A stretch of 64,000 nucleotides of DNA, taken from positions 1,054,001 through 1,118,000 of the forward strand of contig NZ_JBHTDC010000001.1 in NCBI RefSeq assembly GCF_042666435.1. Direction: 5' to 3'. Under the pieces are notes generated by a model that did no database searches, was not told the origin of the DNA, and saw nothing but the letters and a program-made list of their open reading frames with translations. Position numbers and translations under genes: made by a program. Shown in pieces: positions 51,032-59,156 of this stretch. How positions within the stretch are numbered: the first letter of the stretch is position 1; each line of letters starts with the position of its first letter. The stretch comes from Allosphingosinicella sp042666435 (GTDB lineage Bacteria > Pseudomonadota > Alphaproteobacteria > Sphingomonadales > Sphingomonadaceae).

Positions 51032-52342
51032 CTAAATCGCCGCCAGGGCCTGGTCGAAATCGGCGACAAGATCTTCGGCATCCTCGACGCCGATCGAGAT
51101 GCGGACGAGATTGTCGGTGATGCCGAGCGCCTGCTTGCGCTCGTCGGGGACCGAGAGGTGGGTCATCGCCGCCGGCGCGCTGGCCAAGGTCTCGGTGCCG
51201 CCCAGCGACACGGCGAGCTTGGCGATCTTCAGTGCGTCGAGGAAAGCGAAAGCCTCGCGCTCGCCGCCCTTCAGGTATAGCGAGAAGGTCGAGCCGGCGC
51301 CGGTGCAATGGCGTTGGTAGATGTCCGCCTGGCGGTCATCCTTCAAGAAGCCCAGATAGCCGACGCTCTCGACCTTGGCATGGTCGCGGAGGAACGCGCA
51401 GACCTTGGCCGCATTCTCGCCGGCGCGGGTCATGCGCAGTTCGAGCGTCTCCAGGCTCCGCAGCAGCATCCAGGCGGTGTTGGGATCGGTGATCGTGCCG
51501 ATCGTGTTGCGCATCGCCCGAATGGGATCGAGCAAGGCCTTGGCGCCGACGATGCCGCCCGCCACCAGATCGCTGTGCCCGCCGGCATATTTGGTCAGCG
51601 AATAGACGGAAAGATCGGCGCCATGCTCGATCGGCTTGGACCAGAGCGGCCCAAGGAAGGTGTTGTCGATGGCGATCGGCGGACGATGGTCGTCGCCGGT
51701 GAACAGGGCTTCGCGCGCCGCCGCGACGGCCTGGACGTCGACCAATTGGTTGGTCGGGTTGGCCGGGCTTTCAAGGTAGATGAGCGAGACGCGGCCGAGG
51801 GCCTTGGCGCGCTCGATCACCGCCTCGATCTCCTCGCGCGTCGCGCCGGCGGGGAAATCGAGCCACTGAATGCCGAAGCGGCCGAGGATGCGGCCGATCA
51901 GGGTCTCGGTCGCGGCGTAGAGCGGGCCGGAATGGACGATAACGTCGCCGGGCTGGACGAAGGTCAGCAGCAAGGTGGCGATGGCGGACATGCCGCTGGA
52001 GAAAGTGAGCGCTTCCTCGGCATCCTCCCACAGGCTGAGGCGGTCCTCGGCGATCTCCTGGTTGGGGCCGTTGAAGCGGGAGTAGACGAGCCCCTCGGCG
52101 CCGCCGGGACGCTTGCCGGTGACGCCCTCGAAATGGCGCTTGCCAGCCGCGGCATTCTCGAAGACGAAGGTGGAGGTGAGGAAGATGGGTGGCTTCAACG
52201 AGCCCTCCGACAAAGCCGGGTCGAAGCCGTGGCCCATCATCAAGGTGGAGGGCTTGAGCCTGCGCCCGCCTATCTCGAGCACGTCCGGCTTGGGGCGGCG
52301 GCGCGGGGTGGTCCCGGTGAGGTCGGATTCGTCTTTCATCAT
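51032..52342 (-). CDS. PLP-dependent cystathionine gamma-synthase family enzyme
   Basis: A 436-residue Cys/Met-metabolism enzyme. The PLP lysine is in SVYSLTKYAGGHSD; SSGMSAIATLLLTF and AIDNTFLGPLW are in place. The family includes cystathionine gamma-synthase, methionine gamma-lyase and O-succinylhomoserine sulfhydrylase. The longer N-terminus (about 40 residues before PIFLTSTFVF) and the GRFGIQWLDFP stretch are typical of a subgroup usually annotated only as family-level. I would not name the reaction. Confidence 0.9.
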   Translation of the reverse strand: MMKDESDLTGTTPRRRPKPDVLEIGGRRLKPSTLMMGHGFDPALSEGSLKPPIFLTSTFVFENAAAGKRHFEGVTGKRPGGAEGLVYSRFNGPNQEIAEDRLSLWEDAEEALTFSSGMSAIATLLLTFVQPGDVIVHSGPLYAATETLIGRILGRFGIQWLDFPAGATREEIEAVIERAKALGRVSLIYLESPANPTNQLVDVQAVAAAREALFTGDDHRPPIAIDNTFLGPLWSKPIEHGADLSVYSLTKYAGGHSDLVAGGIVGAKALLDPIRAMRNTIGTITDPNTAWMLLRSLETLELRMTRAGENAAKVCAFLRDHAKVESVGYLGFLKDDRQADIYQRHCTGAGSTFSLYLKGGEREAFAFLDALKIAKLAVSLGGTETLASAPAAMTHLSVPDERKQALGITDNLVRISIGVEDAEDLVADFDQALAAI

Positions 52343-52360
52343 GCGGGCCTTCTCTTACCC

Positions 52361-52460
52361 GCTCATCCTGAGGAGGGACTGAGCCTGGCGAAGGCCCGTC
52401 TCGAAGGACCGTCCTTCGAGACGCCGGTTCGGCAGGCTCACCGGCTCCTCAGGATGAGCG
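52361..52460. repeat. Nested inverted repeat
   Basis: An outer inverted pair CGCTCATCCTGAGGAG (52361-52376) and CTCCTCAGGATGAGCG (52445-52460) encloses a perfect inner palindrome GTCTCGAAGGAC/GTCCTTCGAGAC at 52399-52423. The whole lies between the PLP-enzyme start and the DASS transporter end. It is a separate intergenic repeat type from the GCGAA hairpins. Confidence 0.75.
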
Positions 52461-52481
52461 GTGTTGGCATATGGCCGGTCC

Positions 52482-53885
52482 CTAGCCCAATATCGATGCA
52501 ATCATCCAGACCGTTCCCACCATTAGCCCCACTCCCGCTATATCAAGCAGCAGCCCCGCCTTCAGCATCCGCGGCAGCGCGATGTGGCCAGTCGCCCAGG
52601 CGATGGCGTTGGGGCCGGTGCCGGAGGGGAGCATGAAGCCCCAGCTGGCCGCCATCGCCGCCGGCAGAGCGAGCAGGATCGGATCAACTCCGGTGGCGAG
52701 GACGAGGCTGCCGACGACCGGGATGATGCCGCTGGCGACGGCGACGTTGGTCGCGAATTCGGTGACCAGGATGACGAGCGCGACCAGCACCAAAGCGACG
52801 ACGATCGGCGGGACGGTGGCGAGCGGCTGGAGCGCCGTGCCGAGCCATGTCGCCAGGCCCGATTCGGTAATCCCCGCCGCCAGCGCGAGGCCGCCGCCGA
52901 ACAGCAGGATCACGCCCCATGGCGCGCGATTAGCCTCGTCCCAGTTGAGGATGGCGCGGCCCGTGCCGTCCGGAATGACGAAGAGGAGGAGGGCGCCGAA
53001 TATCGCGACGGTTCCGTCGGTGAGGGCGTCGTCGGGCAGCAGCGGCGAGATGAGCGGCACCAGCACCCAGGCGACCACCACCGCGAGCACCAGTGGGACG
53101 AGGCGCTTTTCGGCGAGGCTCCAGGGGCGCGCCTCGCCGATGCCGGCGCGGGCCGCCTCGGCGTCGAAATCGTCAGGGCGGACGTGCTGGACCTTGAGCA
53201 GGATCAGCCAGCAAAGCGGGATCGACACCAGGACGAGGGGCAGGCCGTACATCGCCCAAGTCAGGAAATCGATGCGGAGGCCGGTCGAGCGCTCGATGAT
53301 GCCGGCGGCGATGGCGTTGGTGGGGGAGCCCACCAGAGTGCCGAGTCCGCCGATCGAGGCGGCGAAGGCGATGCCCATGACCAGCGCGCCGGGAAAGCCT
53401 TCCGTCTCGCCGGTCTCGATTCTGGCCGCATGGAGGACGGCGACCGCGATCGGGATCATGATGAGGGTGGTCGCGGTGTTGGAGACGATGAAGCTCAAGA
53501 TCGCCGTCGCGGTCATGAAGGCGAGCAGCATCGCCGCCGGCGTGGTCCCGCCGCGCGAGACGATGGCCAAAGCGAGGCGGCGGTGGAGGCCGGTCCGCTC
53601 GATCGCCAGCGCGATGATGGCGCCGCCAAGGACCAGGAACAGGATCGGCGAATAATAAGCCGCCGCCGCCTCGTTGGCGCTCATGATCCCGAACATCGGG
53701 AAAGCGAGGAAAGGAAGGAGGGCCGTTGCAGTGAGCGGCAGCGCCTGGGTCATCCACCACGTTCCCATCAGCAGCACCAGCGCGGACGCATGCCAGGCGG
53801 ATACCGGCATCCCTTCCGGCGCCGGCATCAGCAGCATGATCGCGAACAGGACGAGCCCGCCCCACAAACCCCAACGCGCGGCCAT
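52482..53885 (-). CDS. DASS/SLC13 family sodium-coupled anion transporter
   Basis: A 467-residue membrane protein with about 11 hydrophobic segments. The two SNT-type substrate loops of this family appear as SFIVSNTATTLIMIP and TEFATNVAVASGI, each placed in a re-entrant hairpin; GGLGTLVGSPTNAI is also diagnostic. Such carriers import dicarboxylates, citrate or sulfate with sodium. The substrate is not clear from sequence. An ATG four codons upstream (53897) is an alternative start. Confidence 0.9.
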   Translation of the reverse strand: MAARWGLWGGLVLFAIMLLMPAPEGMPVSAWHASALVLLMGTWWMTQALPLTATALLPFLAFPMFGIMSANEAAAAYYSPILFLVLGGAIIALAIERTGLHRRLALAIVSRGGTTPAAMLLAFMTATAILSFIVSNTATTLIMIPIAVAVLHAARIETGETEGFPGALVMGIAFAASIGGLGTLVGSPTNAIAAGIIERSTGLRIDFLTWAMYGLPLVLVSIPLCWLILLKVQHVRPDDFDAEAARAGIGEARPWSLAEKRLVPLVLAVVVAWVLVPLISPLLPDDALTDGTVAIFGALLLFVIPDGTGRAILNWDEANRAPWGVILLFGGGLALAAGITESGLATWLGTALQPLATVPPIVVALVLVALVILVTEFATNVAVASGIIPVVGSLVLATGVDPILLALPAAMAASWGFMLPSGTGPNAIAWATGHIALPRMLKAGLLLDIAGVGLMVGTVWMIASILG

Positions 53886-53939
53886 CCATCCCCCCATTTT
53901 TCGACGGGTGTGCCAGAACACATGCCTGTGTGCCAGCCA

Positions 53940-54026
53940 CGTCATCCCGGCGAAGGCCGGGATTCCATGGGGTGAAAGGCGCCGATCTCTTTGCTCGCTG
54001 GGACCCCGGCCTTCGCCGGGGTGACG
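53940..54026. repeat. Paired hairpin repeat (REPIN-like) abutting pgeF
   Basis: Units at 53940-53966 (core TCCCGGCGAAGGCCGGGA) and 54000-54026 (core CCCCGGCCTTCGCCGGGG) are inverted, 33 bases apart. Their stems differ by one compensated pair. The right unit touches the stop codon of pgeF, so it can serve as the 3' hairpin of the lgt-to-pgeF transcript. Confidence 0.9.
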
Positions 54027-54791
54027 TTAGGCCGGCAGCGCGATCAGCGAGATTTGACGGCCGTAATCGGGCTCGCTCCTGTGGGTGGCGCGGCGGTAGC
54101 TGTAGAAACGGTCGGGGGCGGAATAGGTGTCGAGGCCGAGGGCTTCGATCCGGGCCAGGCCGGCCATGGCGAGGCGCGAGACGACATAGGCTTCGAGGTC
54201 GAACTGGTGGTGGCCGGCGCGGCCACCGGCGAAGAAACGCTCATTTGCCGGCTCGGCCTCGACGAAGCGGCGCAAGAAGCCCTCGTCCACCTCATAGGAT
54301 TTGCGGGCGATGGTCGGGCCGATTGCGGCGGCGATGCGGGCGCGGTCGGCGCCGAGCTTCTCCATCGCCGCGACCGTGGCCTCGGCGACGCCGCCGATGG
54401 CGCCTTTCCAGCCGGAATGGGCGGCGCCGATCACGCCTGCTTCCACGTCGGCGAAAAGGACGGGGGTGCAGTCTGCGGTGAGGATGCCGAGGGCGAGGCC
54501 GGGGCGGTCGGTCACCATCGCGTCGGCGTGGGGGCGGGCATCATCGGGAAAGGGCTCCGTCACGGTGATCGCGGTCGCGGAATGGACCTGATGCACGGTC
54601 ACCAGCTTCGCGCCGGGCGCGACCGCCTCGACGGCGAGGCGGCGGTTGGCGTGGATCGCCTGCCGGTCGTCGCCCGAGCCGAGGCCGACATTGAGGCCAG
54701 CGCATATTCCCGTCGAGACCCCGCCGCGCCGTCCGAGGAAGCCGTGGGCCACGCCGCTCAGCAGCTGCGAGCGGATCACCTCAACCGACAT
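54027..54791 (-). CDS. pgeF: Peptidoglycan editing factor PgeF (YfiH/laccase-domain)
   Basis: A 254-residue copper/zinc-type hydrolase that removes wrongly incorporated amino acids (L-Ser in place of L-Ala) from UDP-MurNAc peptides in E. coli. Landmarks are GFLGRRGGVSTG, VHQVHSA, LTADCTPVLFAD and AAHSGWKGAIGG, with the Cys-His metal site intact. It overlaps the GNAT gene upstream by 11 bases and is the last gene of the lgt operon. Confidence 0.93.
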   Translation of the reverse strand: MSVEVIRSQLLSGVAHGFLGRRGGVSTGICAGLNVGLGSGDDRQAIHANRRLAVEAVAPGAKLVTVHQVHSATAITVTEPFPDDARPHADAMVTDRPGLALGILTADCTPVLFADVEAGVIGAAHSGWKGAIGGVAEATVAAMEKLGADRARIAAAIGPTIARKSYEVDEGFLRRFVEAEPANERFFAGGRAGHHQFDLEAYVVSRLAMAGLARIEALGLDTYSAPDRFYSYRRATHRSEPDYGRQISLIALPA

Positions 54792-55311
54792 GGGCGTCCC
54801 TCAAAAACAGGCGCATCACATGGTCCACATCGGCGTGGTTTCCAACCATGAAATCATAGTCGCCGACATATTCGAAGCCGTAGCGGGCGTAGAAGCGGCG
54901 GGCGCGGTGGTTGTCGACGAAGACCGAGAGATAGAGATCCTCCGCACCCCGCGCCCTTGCCTCCAGGATCACCCAGGCCATCAGTTCGCGGGCGAGACCG
55001 GCGCCCTGCCACGGCGCCAGCACGTAGAATTGCCTGAGCTCGATCGAGGGGCCGCGCGGCTCGAAGGGAAGCGAGGGCGGGCCCAGTTTCGCATAGCCGA
55101 CCGCCTCGCCGGACGCCTGCGCGATCCGGACCGCAAAAGCGGGATCGGCAAGCTCCTCCCGCCATTGCTCCGGATTATGGCCGGCGAGGAAGGCGGCGAG
55201 GTCTTCGGGGCGATAGAGATGGCCGAACGTCTCGGTGAAGCTCCGCCGCGCGAGTTCCGCCAGCCGCGCGGCGTCCGCCGGCTTGGCGTCGCGATAGTCG
55301 ATGTCGGTCAT
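54781..55311 (-). CDS. GNAT family N-acetyltransferase
   Basis: A 176-residue acetyl-CoA-dependent transferase. The acetyl-CoA loop region is QFYVLAPWQGAGLARELMAW, and LSVFVDNHRARRFYARYGFE closes the fold. The acceptor is unknown. The ATG overlaps the TGA of the methyltransferase gene (TGATG), and its own end overlaps pgeF, so all three are translationally coupled. Confidence 0.9.
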   Translation of the reverse strand: MTDIDYRDAKPADAARLAELARRSFTETFGHLYRPEDLAAFLAGHNPEQWREELADPAFAVRIAQASGEAVGYAKLGPPSLPFEPRGPSIELRQFYVLAPWQGAGLARELMAWVILEARARGAEDLYLSVFVDNHRARRFYARYGFEYVGDYDFMVGNHADVDHVMRLFLRDAHVG

Positions 55312-56360
55312 CAAAATCCCTCCGGTTCCGGCCAGTCGCGCGACACCAGGGCCATCATTTTGAACAAGGCGCCCATTTCGGCGGGCGCGGTCAGCCGGTG
55401 GCGGGCGGCGGCGATCTCGTCGCCCCGCTCCGGCGCGGCCTTGGCGAGGGACGCGGCGCGCAGGTCGATGCCCATCGTCTTCAGCCATTCGCCCTGCGCG
55501 CGCGGGCCGCAGACGCGAACGCCCTCGGCTCTGGCCGCCTCGACCAACGGCTCGAAATCGACATGGGCGGTGAGGTCGCGCTCGCCCGGATCGGCCCACG
55601 GATCGGCGAAGCCGTGTCTCTTCACCGCCTGGAGCGTGTCGCCGAGGGCCGTGCGTTCGTGGCCGTAATCGACGATCAGGGCGGCCCCGCCTTGCGCGGC
55701 GATGCGGCGCGCGAGATCCCGCACGATCGCGACCGAGGCGGGCGAGGTTTCGAGGATGCTGCCGTCGGGAGCATCGCGAAGACGCCCGGGAACGCTCTCG
55801 CCCGGAATCGCGCGGACCGCCGCGGGCAGAAACCCGCCATCGTCCCGGTTCACCACCATCCGTTCGCACCAGCCCTGGTCCGTCGCCAGCAACTGGCGGA
55901 CGGGGAGCGAGTCGAGAAATTCGTTGGCGACGACGAGCAGAGGGACATCGTCCGGCAGGGTTTCCAGATCGTCGTGCCACCGGCAGGCGGGAACGCGGTC
56001 CGCCTGGGCGGCCTTGAGCACGGGGCTGGTCTCGACCAGGTCGGCGGGCGGCTCCAGCCCGGCCGCGCGCATCGCCCGCAGCGCATCGGCGGCGAGCGTG
56101 CCCCGGCCCGGCCCGAGCTCGACATAATGCGCCGTCGCCGGCCGTCCGGCGCGCATCCATACGTCCGCGAGCCAGAGGCCGACCAGCTCGCCGAACATCT
56201 GGCTGATCTCCGGCGCGGTGGTGAAATCGCCGGCCGCGCCGAGCGGGTCGCGCGTGGCGTAATAATGCGCGTTCGCCTCGGCCATATATTGAGCGACCGG
56301 GATCGGGCCGGTGGCGGCGATGAGGCGCGCGAGGCGGTTAGACAGATCGGGGTCGCTCAC
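55311..56360 (-). CDS. MidA/NDUFAF7-type SAM-dependent methyltransferase
   Basis: A 349-residue class I methyltransferase. YVELGPGRGTLAADALRAM is the SAM-binding motif, and GDFTTAPEISQMFGELVGLW is characteristic of the family. In mitochondria the homologue NDUFAF7 dimethylates an arginine of complex I subunit NDUFS2; a similar role in bacterial complex I is inferred, not shown. It lies between lgt and the GNAT gene, the usual alphaproteobacterial order. Confidence 0.9.
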   Translation of the reverse strand: MSDPDLSNRLARLIAATGPIPVAQYMAEANAHYYATRDPLGAAGDFTTAPEISQMFGELVGLWLADVWMRAGRPATAHYVELGPGRGTLAADALRAMRAAGLEPPADLVETSPVLKAAQADRVPACRWHDDLETLPDDVPLLVVANEFLDSLPVRQLLATDQGWCERMVVNRDDGGFLPAAVRAIPGESVPGRLRDAPDGSILETSPASVAIVRDLARRIAAQGGAALIVDYGHERTALGDTLQAVKRHGFADPWADPGERDLTAHVDFEPLVEAARAEGVRVCGPRAQGEWLKTMGIDLRAASLAKAAPERGDEIAAARHRLTAPAEMGALFKMMALVSRDWPEPEGF

Positions 56361-56380
56361 GGCCTTCCATTTTCCCTCAG

Positions 56381-56458
56381 CCGTTCAGGCTGAGCTTGTC
56401 GAAGCCCTGCTCTTGCCGCCTCACGAAGGACAGTCCTCGACAGGCTCAGGATGAGCGG
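56381..56458. repeat. Inverted repeat in the lgt-midA gap
   Basis: CCGTTCAGGCTGAGCTTGTC (56381-56400) and the inverted segment CTCGACAGGCTCAGGATGAG (56436-56455) share GAGCTTGTCGAAG/CCTCGACAGGCTC-type arms with mismatches. This is an intergenic repeat of the kind at 52361-52460, more degenerate. It fills the gap between lgt and the methyltransferase gene. Confidence 0.6.
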
Positions 56459-56468
56459 ACTCTTGATC

Positions 56469-57344
56469 TCATGCGACACTTTCGCTTCCCGCGATCGATT
56501 CCACGCGCTGCCGCCGCGCCCTGGCGGTGGCGATGAGGTAGATTCCGCCGACGATCATCGGGACGGTCAGGGTCTGGCCCATGGTGAGGCCCCAGGGAAG
56601 ATTCTCCAGGCCGGCATCGGGCTGGCGGACCAATTCGACGAGAAAGCGGCTGATGCCGTAGCCGAGGATGAAGGTGCCGACGAGCTTGCCCGGCTCGTAG
56701 CGGGCCTGCGTCTTCCAGAAGAGGAACCAGAGGACGAGGCCGAGCAGGAGCCCTTCAAGCCCGGCCTCGTAGAGCTGGCTCGGGTGCCGCGCCACCTCGC
56801 CGCCGGTCGGAAAGACCATCGCCCAGGGAACGTCGGTCGCGCGGCCCCACAATTCCCCGTTCACGAAATTGGCGAGGCGGCCGAAGAACAGGCCGAAGGG
56901 GACGCAGCAGGCGACATAATCGTGGATGCGCAGCCATTGCAGGCCGTGCTTGCGCGCCATGTAGAGGATGCCGAGGCTGACCCCGATGACGCCGCCGTGG
57001 AACGACATGCCGCCGTCCCACAGCTGCAATATCTCGGCCGGATTCTGGAGATAATATTCAGGCCGGTAGAAGAGGACATAGCCGAGGCGGCCGCCGAGCA
57101 GGATGCCGAGGGTCGCGTAGAAGACCATGTCGTCGGCGTGGCGGCGGGCCATCGGCGCGCCGGGCCGCTCGATCAGCTTCAGAAGATACCACCAGCCCAA
57201 GGCGATGCCGGCGAGATAGGCGAGCGAATACCAGCGCAGCTGGAAGAAACCGAGGTCGAGCGCGATCGGATCGAGACCCAGGCTGTCCCAGCGCAAGGCG
57301 GCCGTAGCGTCCGCGGCGACGGCCGCGATTTGTGGAAGGATCAA
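56469..57344 (-). CDS. lgt: Prolipoprotein diacylglyceryl transferase
   Basis: A 291-residue inner-membrane enzyme that moves diacylglycerol from phosphatidylglycerol to the lipobox cysteine of prolipoproteins. The family signature GRLANFVNGELWGR is intact, as are MSFHGGVIGVSLGI and RHPSQLYEAGLEG. Seven hydrophobic segments are expected. It is the first gene of the lgt-midA-GNAT-pgeF block, and it would serve the several lipoproteins encoded in this window. Confidence 0.96.
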   Translation of the reverse strand: MILPQIAAVAADATAALRWDSLGLDPIALDLGFFQLRWYSLAYLAGIALGWWYLLKLIERPGAPMARRHADDMVFYATLGILLGGRLGYVLFYRPEYYLQNPAEILQLWDGGMSFHGGVIGVSLGILYMARKHGLQWLRIHDYVACCVPFGLFFGRLANFVNGELWGRATDVPWAMVFPTGGEVARHPSQLYEAGLEGLLLGLVLWFLFWKTQARYEPGKLVGTFILGYGISRFLVELVRQPDAGLENLPWGLTMGQTLTVPMIVGGIYLIATARARRQRVESIAGSESVA

Positions 57345-57415
57345 GGCTTTCCCCTTTGGATTTCCGCCCTCATAGTGGCCGCGACAGGAAACCGAAAGAG
57401 CAGGAGAGACCGTCT

Positions 57416-59098
57416 GTGCCGAGCGACCTCGACCGAAAGTTCGACGCCGTATTGCAGGTCGTCACCGGCCCCGAAGGCCGGATCCGCGTCGGCGAGGACG
57501 ATCAAGGCCGCGCCATCGTCACCAATCTGCCGCCGACCTTGCCGGGGCTGTTCGACGCCTTCTGCGCGCTCCATGCCGACACGGTCGCACTGGTCGCGGA
57601 CGGCGAGCGGCTGACCTTCGCCCAGTTGAACGCGGAGGCGACCCGCCTCGCTTATGCGCTGGCGAGCGGCTTCGGCATCGGCAAGGGCGACCGGGTCGCG
57701 ATCGCCATGCGCAACGCGCCGAGCTGGATCGCCGCCTATATGGCCGTGCTGAAGGCGGGCGGGGTCGCGGTCCTGGTCAACGGCTGGTGGCAGCCCGACG
57801 AGCTGAAGCACGGGCTGGAGCTGACCGAGCCGAAGCTGGTCATCGCCGACGCCCCGCGCGCGGAGCGGATCGCGGCGACCGGCCTCGATCTCCAGACCAT
57901 CGTCCTGCCGGTCGGGGAGCGCCTGAGCGAGGCCCTCCTCCCGATCCTCGCTCAGGGCAATGGCGATGGCGCGCTCCCCGAGGTGAAGCCCGAGGACGAC
58001 GCCACCATCCTCTTCACCTCCGGCTCGACCGGCGCGGCCAAGGGCGCGGTCTCGACGCACCGGGCGGTGACCACCGCCACTTATGCCTATTCGATCGGCC
58101 TCGTCACCTTGCTCGGCATCCTCCAAAGCGAAGGCAGGCCTCCCGCCAATCCGCCGCGCACCCTCGTCATCGTTCCGCTTTTCCACGTGACCGGCGAAGT
58201 GCCGGTGCTGCTCAACAGCTTCGTCATCGGCCGGGGCATGGTGCTGATGGCGAAATGGGACGCGGGCGAGGCGCTCAGGCTGATCGAGCAGGAAACGGTC
58301 ACTTATTTCGTCGGCGTGCCGACGATGAGCCTGGAGCTGATGCAGCATCCGGATCGGGACAGATACGACCTCTCCTCGCTGACCGACATCGCCGCCGGCG
58401 GCGCGGCGCGGCCGGTGTCCCATGTGAAGCGACTCCAGGAGAGCTTCCGCGGCGCCCAGCCCGCGCTCGGCTATGGCCTGACCGAGACGAACGCGGTGGG
58501 CTGCGGCAATTTCTGGTCCAATTACGCCGACAAGCCCGACTCCACCGGCCGCCCGCAACAGCCGATCGTCGAGCTGGCGATCCTCGGCGAAGGCGACCGC
58601 CACCTGCCGCCGGGCGAACCGGGCGAGATCGCCATCCGCTCGGCGGCGAACATCCGCACCTATTGGGGCGACCCGGCGGCGACCCGGGCGGCGTTCACCG
58701 CCGACGGCTATTTCCGCACCGGCGACATCGGCTATCTCGACGAGGACGATTATCTGTTCATCGTCGACAGGAAGAAGGACATCATCATCCGCGGCGGCGA
58801 GAATATCAGCTGCCAGGAGGTGGAAGCGGCGCTTTACGGCCACCCCGCCATTTCCGAGGCCTGCGTGTTCGGCCTGCCCTGCGACCGGCTGGGCGAGGTG
58901 CCGGCGGCGGTGGTCTATAGTGAGAGCGACAGAGGCCTCGACAGGGAGACCCTGCTCGCCTTCCTCGAAAGCCGCCTCGCCCGGTTCAAGCTCCCCGCTT
59001 ATATCTGGATCCACGACGAGCCCCTGCCCAAGCTCGGCACCGGCAAGATCGACAAGGTCACCCTGCGCGAACGTTACCGCGCGGAGGCGGAGGCGTAG
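57416..59098 (+). CDS. Acyl-CoA synthetase (class I adenylate-forming enzyme)
   Basis: A 560-residue AMP-binding enzyme from a GTG start with CAGGAGAG upstream. The phosphate loop TILFTSGSTGAAKGA, YGLTETNAVG, DGYFRTGDIGYLDEDDYLFI and RGGENISCQEVEAALYGHP occur in order, and the catalytic lysine is in LGTGKIDKVTLRERY. It activates a carboxylic acid to its CoA thioester; fatty acids are most likely, but chain length is not readable. No linked beta-oxidation genes are adjacent. Confidence 0.92.
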   Translation: MPSDLDRKFDAVLQVVTGPEGRIRVGEDDQGRAIVTNLPPTLPGLFDAFCALHADTVALVADGERLTFAQLNAEATRLAYALASGFGIGKGDRVAIAMRNAPSWIAAYMAVLKAGGVAVLVNGWWQPDELKHGLELTEPKLVIADAPRAERIAATGLDLQTIVLPVGERLSEALLPILAQGNGDGALPEVKPEDDATILFTSGSTGAAKGAVSTHRAVTTATYAYSIGLVTLLGILQSEGRPPANPPRTLVIVPLFHVTGEVPVLLNSFVIGRGMVLMAKWDAGEALRLIEQETVTYFVGVPTMSLELMQHPDRDRYDLSSLTDIAAGGAARPVSHVKRLQESFRGAQPALGYGLTETNAVGCGNFWSNYADKPDSTGRPQQPIVELAILGEGDRHLPPGEPGEIAIRSAANIRTYWGDPAATRAAFTADGYFRTGDIGYLDEDDYLFIVDRKKDIIIRGGENISCQEVEAALYGHPAISEACVFGLPCDRLGEVPAAVVYSESDRGLDRETLLAFLESRLARFKLPAYIWIHDEPLPKLGTGKIDKVTLRERYRAEAEA

Positions 59099-59156
59099 CG
59101 CTTCGGCGTCGCATCGGCACTAGCCGCTTCGGCGGGACGCCATTATCAGACCTCCG

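Noticed and set aside
52343..52481. Possible SAM/SAH riboswitch upstream of the Cys/Met-metabolism PLP enzyme
   Set aside because: The leader is taken up by a palindromic intergenic repeat also of a type seen elsewhere. I could not fit any SAM or SAH aptamer core.
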